DNA of 27,000 nucleotides, from positions 1 through 27,000 of the forward strand of contig JAPEVF010000625.1 in NCBI GenBank assembly GCA_029747585.1. The letters are read 5' to 3'. Position numbers and translations under genes: made by a program. The notes under the pieces are model-generated. The model saw nothing but the letters and a program-made list of their open reading frames with translations, made no database searches and was not told the DNA's origin. Positions 1-8,450 of the stretch are shown piece after piece; the stretch's first letter is position 1; each line of letters opens with the position of its first letter. Origin of the DNA: Pleurotus djamor. Taxonomy: Eukaryota; Basidiomycota; Agaricomycetes; Agaricales; Pleurotaceae.

Positions 1-94
1 ACAGTCGTAGTCCCTCCCATTCAAGATCACAGTACTCCGCAACGGACTGGATTCATCTCCTCAACGCGATACGCCCAGTAGTCAAGTCTTCAGG

Positions 95-747
95 ATGCGC
101 TCCTCATTCTTCCTCGCTTTGATCACCTTCGCCGTCATCATGGGGACGAACGCCCAGGGGTTCGACCAGAAATGCCTACGCGTCGAACTCAATCGCGATC
201 AATTCCTGTCGGCGAGCTGTCATAATGGAGGTAGTGGTTCAAACCATACGGTCTCGGTGCTTGATCTCGACAAATGCTTTGCATTCGAAGACAGGAAACT
301 TGTTTGTTCGCGAAAGTACGTGGATTCATTACTCGTTACTCTACCATCCATACCATCCAGATTCCATCCAGAGTACGATCGCTAAAGTCGTGTAATCTAT
401 TTTAGAGGCCAATACAGGCGGATGTGTTCCAAATGCGAGCTTCGTGAACATGTACTCTACCATTCTCTGGGCCGCATCAGCCGCCGTATATGACGTGCAG
501 GTAGGTCATTCAAAATGGTTGACAAAACGAAGACTCACGCAGAAACATGATTTTGATAGGTGCTCCACTATACCGTATGCAATAGCGGTCAATGCCAGCC
601 TCCGTGAGTCATCGAAATATCTGTGATTCTGTACGAGTGACTGATGATTGGGGGTCATAACTTTTTTTTTTTGATTTCTTTGTAGATGACTGTGTCTCGA
701 ACGTCCGAGGAACCTTACAGTGCGCGGGGCAGGAGCGGGATAATTAG
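95..747 (+). pseudogene. CVNH-type small secreted protein gene, copy 1, apparently frameshifted
   Basis: The start ATG opens a hydrophobic signal peptide (about residues 1-20, ending ..GTNAQG). After it comes a cyanovirin-N homology pattern: FDQKCLRVEL, SASCHN, then VLDLDKC and RKLVCSRK. Likely exons are 95-315, 406-500, 560-603 and 686-747. Exon 2 reads GQYRRMCSKCEL and the last exon reads DCVSNVRGTLQC before TAG at 745-747, which fits the second half of a CVNH fold (a carbohydrate-binding domain found in many fungi). Exon 2 is one base out of phase with exon 3: the frame that matches the family runs into TGA, while the shifted frame gives YMTCRC and joins correctly. Either there is a frameshift (mutation or assembly error) or a 29-nt intron at 452-480. 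The family call rests on pattern recognition; an ordinary functional gene with an error is possible. Confidence 0.55.
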
Positions 748-1242
748 TCTACCGTCTCTAGAGTAGCCTCCACGGCGTACTAGAGGTTGCGTGTGCCATC
801 AGTATACCCAAGAGTGTTCTGAACTTGGCAAATCCTTCAGCTTCCTCAGAGTGGAAGACTCTTTAGTACAGAAAGAGATCACATTGAACGTTCATCAATG
901 CATCACGCACAAGCGGGAAAGGTGAGCGAAAAGGGCGGGGAAAGAAAAGAGCTATCGAAATGACGCAACTTGGAAGCCTTGTCATGGTCATCTTCTCCTC
1001 CTTTGCTCCACCACCGTGACCTCTGCAGGGGCGTATCCGAGGAGTATTATTCCTCCGTCCCTTCTTCTTCTTCCTTGTCTGCGCTTTTGCTCTTCTCTTT
1101 GTCCCCCGCCATTGTTTTTCGCCGTCCTGCAGGAGGCCGTAGGAAAATTGCACAAACCGCCCTCTCCGTTCCTCGGAAAGGTACGTGTTCCTTGTGTATG
1201 TGTGTAACTTGAAATTCCTATCTGAACGTACACACTACGCAG
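748..1242. other. Spacer between CVNH copies, no gene supported
   Basis: The stretch holds TTC/CTT-rich low-complexity sequence around 1040-1110. Several overlapping open frames on both strands show no recognisable domain and mirror each other. A donor-like site and a 3'-splice-like pyrimidine stretch at 1182-1242 lead into the CVNH copy 2 exon. Confidence 0.5.
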
Positions 1243-1526
1243 GGGTGGATACAAGGATGTGTGTGATACATGTCATGCTGCTCCCATGAGCACATTATTC
1301 TATTGCCGGCGGTGGGTGCCAAATCTGTTCCTTCTTCTTCTTCTTCTAATAAAGTGCTCGTCGGTATCTATCCTATGCTTTACAGCTGCCGTAGGCGGTC
1401 ATACATAAGAATAAGCCTTGGTGAGCTGGCGCTTTTCTGAGCCCAAATCGAGGATACTTACCGTAGCTTGTAGATGAGTGCATTGCAAACGTCGAGGGAA
1501 ACTTGCAGTGCGCGGTTTCGGAGTGA
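1243..1526 (+). pseudogene. CVNH-type gene, copy 2, 3' part (exons 2-4)
   Basis: Three exons match the second half of copy 1 in order and splice phase. Exon 1243-1311 reads GGYKDVCDTCH..LFYC. Exon 1386-1420 reads RRRSYIRISL. Exon 1474-1526 reads DECIANVEGNLQC and ends at TGA. All joins are in phase (2, 1). Upstream of 1243 there is a good donor at about 1182 (gtacgtg), but no signal peptide or first CVNH half can be read in front of it; the sequence there is a TTC-rich low-complexity stretch. It is therefore most likely a partial tandem duplicate whose 5' end was lost or replaced. An unrecognised first exon cannot be excluded. Confidence 0.5.
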
Positions 1527-1820
1527 GGCGGAAGCATTATAGCTTCGTACGAGACGCAGTACACTAGTAGACGCGAGATGGCACTATTCTCTGCATTGTA
1601 CCGAAAGTGTGAGTGCACCTCCTAGAATGAAACCTGATATCTGAGCGATGAGTACTTGAGTGCGCTGAGCGCTGATCGGTGAATACAATCCCTGTCCTAG
1701 GCCCCTATCTCCTTGAGGAATGTTCTCTCCGACTGAATTCTCAAGCGCCCAAGAGTGTTTGCCACGCCAAATTATTTCCTGACTCCTTCCCAATTCCCCA
1801 CAACGCGCACGACGGCGACG

Positions 1821-1964
1821 ATGCCCGGCAAACCAGGAAGAATCGACTGTTCGGGGTACGAATACAGCGCTATCTCGTCGCTGGCCACTACCCTCGTTGC
1901 TCGGTCTGGAAATAGGTTCACGCGTAACCCAAGCATAGAAAGGGAAGCTTTGGTCGGTGCGTGA
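1821..1964 (+). CDS. Short repeat-borne open frame starting MPGKPGRID, function unknown
   Basis: The ATG lies just downstream of a block conserved in both copies of the long repeat. The predicted N terminus (MPGKPGRIDCS..YS.ISSL) is clearly related to the protein at 23673-23879 on the minus strand (MAGKPGKIDYS..Y..ISSL). A donor-like gtgcgtgag follows at about 1958 in both copies, so the open frame may be only the first exon of a longer gene. The differences are largely compatible with a once-translated protein. No domain recognised; it may be a decayed element gene. Confidence 0.35.
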   Translation: MPGKPGRIDCSGYEYSAISSLATTLVARSGNRFTRNPSIEREALVGA

Positions 1965-2362
1965 GCTATATGCCATGTTCTTCCCGCTCACAGGCGAAGG
2001 CGTCAGAGATGGCTTCAGCGCGTTGGTAGGCTTGGGCTAGAAGAGGCTTGTTACTCGCAGACGAACAAAAGTTTTCCCATTCTGGTACCTCTGAAGAACG
2101 AGCTATCCGTCGCCTCCTTCTTACTCGCAGAATCAACGTGGGCGTTGGGCATCCGCATATATGAACCTTTGAAGTTCGTGAAAACGGCGACATCTATCCT
2201 GCAGTGGCTACGTGTGTGATGACACTAAGACGTGACGCGTGAAGGCTCTCTTCGTTGCTGGGCATATAGTGTGCATAGTGTCGGGTCAGCGGTGGTACGC
2301 ACGGATACGCGGTACGCACTCAGCACCCTTCTTACACGATGCGTCGTTTTGCTCATCTAATC

Positions 2363-2370
2363 ACCCAGCC
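2363..2370 (+). repeat. Target-site duplication, left (acccagcc)
   Basis: Identical 8-bp sequence occurs at 12544-12551 immediately outside the other end of the KDZ element. The paralogous repeat copy has a single acccagcc followed by ca at about 22921-22932 (minus strand). Because the terminal repeat itself can be read as beginning with c, a 7-bp duplication plus a C-first terminus is an equivalent reading. Confidence 0.85.
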
Positions 2371-3684
2371 AGTAATACTGGATGGAATAGTGACTTTAAG
2401 CCACAAAAGTGCAAAAAACGTAGTTATTTTAAGCCATATATACATGGATTTGACTTAAAGTAACTACAAGCTACTGACTAATCTACTACAGTAACTACGA
2501 GCCACCGTTACTTTAAAACACAAAGATCGTCAAAGTAACTGTGAAGCTGAGCGTCAGCGCAACTGTGAGGCAAGAAAGACAAGGTACTCACAGTGACTAT
2601 AAATCGTGAATTTCGTCGAAGTAACTACGAAGAAGAGTGTTAGTAGAGACTGTGGACAAAGAAGTGCAAGGCACTCACAGTTACAACGAACCATCAATTT
2701 CGTCAGAGTAACTGTGAAAGAACACGTTAGAAGAGACTATGGAGCAAGAAGGACGACTTACCCAGAGTTACTCCGAACCGTCAAAACCGTCGAAGTAACT
2801 GTAAACGAAGACGTCAGAAGCGACTATGGACCAAGAGAGACAACTTACTCACAGTAACTTCAAACCATCAAAATCGCCGAAGTAACTGTGAACGAAAGAG
2901 TCAGAAGCGACTATAAGCCAAGAAGGGTAAGGTACTCACAGTAACAGCGAACTGTGGAAATCGTCGCAGTAACTCTGAACGAAGACGTCAGAAACGACTA
3001 TAGACCAGGAAAGTCAAAGTACTCACAGTAACAGCAAACCGTGGAAAGCGTCAAAGTAACTATGAACAAAGCGTTAGAAGCAACTATAAGCTCAGAAGGA
3101 CGACTTACCCAGAGTTACTCCGAACCGTCAAAACCGTCGAAGTAACTGTAAACGAAGACGTCAGAAGCGACTATGAGCAGAGAAGGGTAAGATACTCACT
3201 GTTACTATGAACCGTCAAAAACGTTGAAGTAACTGCGAAGAAATGTATTAGAAGCGACTCTAAGCAGAGAAGGATGACTTACCGGCAGTTACTAGGAACA
3301 ATCAAAACCATCGAAGTAACTGCAAACGAGAGCGTCATAAGCGACTATGGAGCAAGAAATTCAAGGTACTCACAGTAACCACGAACCATCGAAAACGTTG
3401 AAGTAACTGCGAATGAAACAGTCAGAAGCGACTATGGAGCAAGAAAGACAACTTACTAAGAGTTACTTCGAACCACCAAGAACGTGAAAGTAACTATAAA
3501 CGAATGCGTTAGAAGGGACTATAGACTGAGAAAGTCAAGTGCTTACAGTTACAGGGAAATATGAGAACCCTCGCAGTAACTCTGGACGAAGACGTCAGAA
3601 GCGACTATGGAGCGAGAGCAACGACTCACCCAGAGTGACTACAAACCGTCGAAACCGTCGAAGTAACTGTAAAAGAACACGTTA
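2371..3684 (+). repeat. Left terminal inverted repeat of the KDZ element, 87-bp unit array
   Basis: The arm matches 11228-12543 on the opposite strand. In all stretches compared by eye, only one substitution (3676) and one extra undetermined base in the right arm were found. After a unique tip (to about 2600) it consists of about thirteen tandem units. The landmark cgtcgaagtaact-type block recurs at 2614, 2701, 2788, 2875, 2962, 3049, 3135, 3222, 3309, 3396, 3483, about 3570 and 3656, a period of 86-87 bp. Each unit holds agtaact/agttact in both orientations, a plausible transposase-binding array. A further degenerate unit lies at 3685-3740 outside the matched arm. Confidence 0.9.
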
Positions 3685-3903
3685 ACAGAGTGACTACGAA
3701 CCGTCAAAAACGTTGAAGTAACTATAACCGAGAGCCTCGAGGAACATGAACGTTCGCAACTTATGGGAAGACAGGTACCGAACCTCAATCATCAAGTACA
3801 TTGAGATACTGAGCGGGTGAACGGATACACGATGTCATTGAGTTGAGAAATGGGTACAGGGACGGCGCGGTAAGGGCGGTTACGGAGATGTACATTCATA
3901 CGG
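3685..3903. other. Inner left spacer of KDZ element
   Basis: A degenerate repeat unit (to about 3740) is followed by unique sequence between the terminal repeat and the transposase stop codon. It probably holds the transposase 3' untranslated region. No gene seen. Confidence 0.5.
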
Positions 3904-6900
3904 TTACGGGAGGGTCATGCCAGCGGCGGTAACTTGTGAGGACCACTGAGAAAGGAAAGCCTTGTGAAGGGTGTCCATGGTGCCGGCTTCACGGTAGGCA
4001 TGGGCCGAGACACCTTCAGCAAGGACGGGAGGTAAGTCGTCACGCAACAGCGCCTGACTCTTCCACCAGGATGCCTTCCAGGTGAAATACTTGAGCACAC
4101 GGCGCATTTCCTCATGAACCAGCTCAACCTCTTCCTTCCAGCGATGAGATCGCGCACGAGAGCGAGCCCATTCAGCACGAAGACCTCCATGAGAGTCAGA
4201 AGAGGGACAGATCAAGAAACAATGATGAAAAACTCACTTTTATCCATTTCTGAGTTCGAGGAGGCGAGCGCGGGATCAACGTTCCGGTTACCACTGATAC
4301 TATTCATCCAGATCCAAGAAACCTCCCGACGACTTTCAGATTCCGTGGGATTGCGAGACGGCCAACGAACGTGCTCCGGTTTGAGTTCAAGGAGCCGTGG
4401 TGTCCAGTCGCCACCTTCATCAAGAGTAAGAAGGGCACGGCGGGCGGCGCGGTAACGGTTTGATGCCATGTCAACCTTCATTTGATAGCGGGCGATGACG
4501 GCACGCATTCGAGTATTTGGTTGTTGACCGTATCCGACTTGGGTATGCTTGTAGTCCTTTAAACCGGCTGATATCCGAAGCAAACGCTTGATTTCAGTGA
4601 TGGCGTCGTCCGCCTGAGCGATACGTAGACGTGTTTCGATAGATTGAACAGACAGCAACTCGGGGCTTCTTGGGAAATGGGATGGTAGTTGGAGCGAAAA
4701 ACGTTCGGGATGAGAAATTGGGGAGAGGGAAGCAGTGACGTCCTGTGGGACAGTGGGCATGTAGGTAGCTTGAAGGCCACGCCACGCTGTGATACGGCGA
4801 GCCAAGGCGTTCCGCTTTTCCTGAGTTTCAACAGCTTGCAAGGTGGTTTTTTCTTTTATCGAGGCCTCGAGCACACGTCTAAATTCATGAATTGAGAATG
4901 AAGCGAAAACGCCAACAGTGGAATACGAACTGATCTTCCTCCAGCTCAAGTCCCTGGTAGACGAACATGTGGAGACTAGTCTCTGGACCAGCCACTGGCA
5001 ACGATCGAGTCGCCTCCTTTGCAAGTGCAAGGCGAACCTCGGCAAGGGTAGAATCTAGTGGCGGACAGCGGAATATCAATAGAAATCATATGATAGAATG
5101 AAAACGAGACTCACGTACGACACCTTCATCAAAAGGATTGATGCGAGAGGGATTTGCTTCCCATGCACAGACCATGGTTTCCCAGGACTGTACCGTCGCA
5201 TTGGGAAAGCTAAGAGAGAACTGATTGTGGAGAGACGTGTGTTGTTCGCTGAGGATGAGAGCGACACGGAGTTTCTCAGAAAGGAAAGCACCTAGCGCAC
5301 GATCAATACAGAACAAAGAAATGAATGACCAAAACACACCAAAGCCCCGTATCTTTTGCCAATTCCATGCAGCGGCGTGATCGTCAATGGTATCGAGACG
5401 CGATCCAGGGCCCATAAGTCGGGTACTCATACTGACTGGGTTGATATGGGCCCACCATCTTTCGGGGTCTTCACCATCAGTTTGGGCGCACCAGCGCAGG
5501 AAGTTGCTCGAATAGCGGACTTGACACGAGTGGCCGTGACCATATATATGGAACTTGGGGATTACAATGGTGGTACGAGAGAGGAGGCTATCGGGGAGCT
5601 GGCGATCCGTAGGATGCTGGGTGATACGCTGCGGTAAATTGCGCGACCACTGACAGCCGATGTCGTAGGAAAGGAAGAGATCTTGTATCCGGGTGGCCTT
5701 CAGTGTGTAGAGGACAATGAAGTCCATGTTCGCGTAGCTTCATTTGACTATGAGTCGGAGAATGTCTGTGAAAAATTTTACACGCACCGTTCTCCGACTT
5801 GGAGACTTCCCATCCCATTCTTGCGGACAAGACTGTGCCGTGCGCACACAACACCTCCAACTCCAGTAGACACATATCCAGCTGAGCGCCTGGAATTCGC
5901 GTGGTCGACAGCACGAAGCTCGGAGTCGCAAAGATTCGGCTATGGTAAGTGAGATCTTGAGAAGGAAGAGAAAGGGCAAAGGACGATTAGTCATCACCTC
6001 GGCTTCTCCCTTGTGGGTTGTCACATGCTCCATATAGGGGCCGAGGGGAACCCAATGCCCCCAGCCATCACCGAGTGGGGGATCGTTCTTGATCTGCCTG
6101 TCCTTATTTTTCAAGCAGAAATTGGCATCAATCGCAAGTCGAAGGGTATACAGCCACCTGTGTAGCTGGGTAAGTGGTAGTAGGTGGGTAAGTACGGTCA
6201 AATCATATAAATCACTTTTTGTCGTCGGCGGCTTGGTCCCAACCATCAGGAAGGTTGATATCCGGATGGGGGCATGCTGGGCAGTCTACCGCAAGATCTC
6301 CTGGAGTAACTGATGTAATCCCCAACGGATTTTGTCCGACTCCACCACGGAGAAGGAGTTGAAGGTGACGATATATGCGGATGCAATACCGGAACTGATC
6401 ATAATAGCTCTAGAGAGGACTTGGTCAACAAATTATCAGTAAATGAGTCGCCGTATACCCTTACCTTGACTTGTAGGACGTTATCTGTTTTATGTTCGAG
6501 GAACTTGCAGAAATCATACGCAGAGATCTTACTCTGAAGGGTGAGGAGATGAAATGTGTTGAGGGTATCGAGGGTGAAAGCCGTTCGAGGTTCGTGGAGT
6601 GAGGCAGGAAACCAGTGCATTCGAAGTAGTTGGACTTGCTCGGAGAGCCCCTTGCAAGCACAGAATTGAACGATGAGAGTGTGATGGCCAGAAAGGTCGA
6701 CTAGGCAAATCTGTCGCAGATTGCCAGGAGCGGAACAAGGCCCGGTGGTTCCATGCCCCAAGTTAACGACTAAACCAAGCTCGGCGAGTGATACTGATAC
6801 GAAGTGTGTCCCTGACCACTTCTGAAAGGGAAGGCAATGAGCAAGAATGCTGATGCTGCAGAAATACAAATACGCACCTCAATTCGATGACAAGGCAAGT

Positions 6901-7399
6901 ACGCGTGCCGTGAAAGTATGCATTTGGCGCATTCAGAGATTGAGTGGCTACAGATGCGACAGCGAAAGATGGCATCCGATCCGCAAGCACACAAAATGAC
7001 GCCAGTGCGTCCGTGGAGACGGAGGAGCTCATCCATGTACAGAGAACGATACTGATCTGCCCATTCCTTGAGGGTCGACTCAGCTGCCGTGGGCTGCGAT
7101 CGTAGCATCAGATATGTCACGAAAGGACCAAGAGGCTAATGACATACCAGTTGCTCTTCATCTTGATCCTTGTTCCCCTGATCCTTGTCTTGATTCGATG
7201 GTGAGCAGGTCGGGTTTTGGGAGGGTTCGGCATTTGAATTAGTGGGCATCGCGACTTGTACTACCGTCGCATTGACTGAAACATTGCCCCTTGATCCCAC
7301 TACTTCACGATCAACTACATCTTCCACATCTTCCTCTTCATCGCTTCCATAAGATATGGTAGCCTTCCTAGTGCGTTGACGCTTTGCCCTGCGGTTCAT
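3904..7399 (-). CDS. KDZ transposase with CxC2-like cysteine cluster (983 aa, 11 exons)
   Basis: Predicted DDE/RNase H-fold transposase that would cut and paste the surrounding element. Exons on the minus strand: 7148-7399, 6878-7093, 6465-6821, 6216-6409, 5998-6157, 5788-5939, 5340-5737, 5115-5291, 4931-5054, 4238-4878, 3904-4184. All ten introns are 48-60 nt with GT..AG and matching phase, summing to 984 codons. The N terminus is basic then acidic (MNRRAKRQRTRK..DEEEDVED). A cysteine/histidine cluster lies at about 119-153 (CACG..CRICS..CAKC..CHRIE). A second CPACPHP motif precedes the core. Family core motifs: LAIDANF (D350), SYDIGCQW (D469), IPKFHIYGHGH, TDGEDPERWWAHINP (530-544), MGPGSRLDTIDDH. 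The C-terminal third is helical and ends EEVELVHEEMRRVL..W. Length and motif order match full-length family members. The 48-nt intron at 5292-5339 could be retained in frame. ATG at 7399 is the first in frame after the upstream gene. Confidence 0.93.
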
Positions 7400-7526
7400 G
7401 GTAGCGAGAGGTGAAGGGGGAACAAACGAGTAGTCCGTGTATTTGTAGAAAATGTAGGTAAGCGGTGACGAAACAAACGAGAGTACAAAAAAGGAACAAT
7501 GGAGAGGACAAGACAATATCAAGTAA

Positions 7527-8233
7527 TTAATTCTCGCGTCGAACACGTGTGATGGACCGGTTACGCTCACACTCCCGCCAATGCGCTGCGGCCAACTCGT
7601 ACTCGTCGAAGGCAGGGGTGTAACCACCAGGGAAAACTGTAAGCGGGCATACATTGGTCCTTGGGAAGATGTCAGATCAATACGGGGAGGATGTCAAATG
7701 AATGCTTACCATGTGTCGTAAACAATACCAGTCTCGTAGCCTCGAGCGACTACGTACCATCGTTCGATGGGCCGGAAGGACCTAACAGGAGGGTAGATGG
7801 CACGGATGTCATCGGGAACTCTCCAATTTTGTCGGCGACGCCGATCTCCAGCCTCACGAAGATGGAGGGGGACATAGGGTACATCATCTAGGGGTCGAAC
7901 TTCCAATGCTGCTAGCTGCGCGACAAGGTCATCAACAGCGGGGGAACGGATGTCTGTTACATCGCTGAGAGGTGGGCTTGGAGGGGAACGAGGTGTGTAG
8001 AATGCTGATGTAGGAACAGAGGTGTGGGAACCATGTGTGCGGGGTCGTCGACGGTCACAATGCCCTCGGGGGGTTGATGGGGCTGAAGGAAGTGACGGCG
8101 TAGTCCTAGACGGCGAGCGATGGAAGGTCATATGAAAACTCTGTTGGTGGCGGCTAGCGGGAACAACAAGGGTGAGACGGAAAGAGTTCTCGTCGGGCTC
8201 GTCTTCAGATAGTGAGGACAGGGAGGACGACAT
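7527..8233 (-). CDS. Viroplasmin / RNase H1 N-terminal-like domain protein (218 aa, 2 exons)
   Basis: Exons are 7710-8233 and 7660-minus-one onward (7527-7659), with a 50-nt intron (donor gtaagc, branch-like ctgac, acceptor cccaag). The protein starts MSSSLSSLSEDEPDEN, continues through a long Ser/Pro/Arg-rich disordered region, and ends in a small domain: ERWYVVARGYETGIVYDTW then V..L.VFPGGYTPAFDEYELAAAHW. The WYVV.RG.ETGIY..W pattern is that of the caulimovirus viroplasmin / RNase H1 N-terminal hybrid-binding fold, which is common in agaricomycete proteins and is known in RNase H1 to contact RNA:DNA hybrids. No RNase H catalytic domain follows, so it would bind rather than cut. ATG at 8233 is preferred because the longer frame begins with GTG and a TATAAA lies at 8267-8272. 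It ends 127 bp upstream of the transposase on the same strand. Its role in the element is unknown. Confidence 0.75.
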
Positions 8234-8266
8234 GGCTTCGTAGTGACTGTGAGCGAGCACGGCTGG

Positions 8267-8272
8267 TTTATA
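8267..8272 (-). promoter_or_regulatory. TATA box of the viroplasmin-like gene
   Basis: TATAAA on the minus strand begins 39 bp upstream of the ATG at 8233, inside the 217-bp spacer shared with the divergent plus-strand gene. Placement implies a very short 5' leader and argues against the GTG start further upstream. Confidence 0.5.
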
Positions 8273-8450
8273 CGACCAGGCGGATAATCAGTTTACTCCG
8301 CCAAGGTGGATAAGGGTTCGCCTCACCTATGTCATAGTACATAATACACAACCTCTCTCTTCCGGACCTACACCTGAACACGACTTTCTCCTGCAGTCTT
8401 CTATTTCATTACGCGTCGCTTCCAGCTTGAAACCGCACGCGTCGAGCATC

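Larger units (their letters stand above)
1690..2370 (+). repeat. Left copy of unclassified long repeat, outer part
   Basis: This segment matches the minus strand of about 23030-24015 in the same order. Shared blocks include ttctctccgactgaatt (about 1724), acgacggcgacgatg (about 1809), gtcggtgcgtgagctatat (about 1954), acctctgaagaa (about 2089) and ttttgctcatct (about 2347). Between blocks the copies differ by substitutions and indels, so the pair is old. The copy is interrupted at 2370/2371 by the KDZ transposon and resumes at 12544. The family is not identified; no LTR, reverse transcriptase or transposase was seen in it. Confidence 0.7.

Noticed and set aside
2606..2857. 83-aa open frame duplicated exactly at 12055-12306 on the opposite strand
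   Set aside because: It lies wholly in the 87-bp terminal repeat; 87 is a multiple of three, so an open frame repeats by itself. No start context, splice signals or domain.
2600..3684. CRISPR-like regular repeats
   Set aside because: Units are diverged tandem copies without unique spacers, lie in a transposon terminus in a eukaryotic genome, and have no cas genes nearby.
8233..8260. Start of the viroplasmin-like gene at 8260
   Set aside because: The codon at 8260 is GTG; an ATG lies at 8233 in good position relative to a TATAAA.
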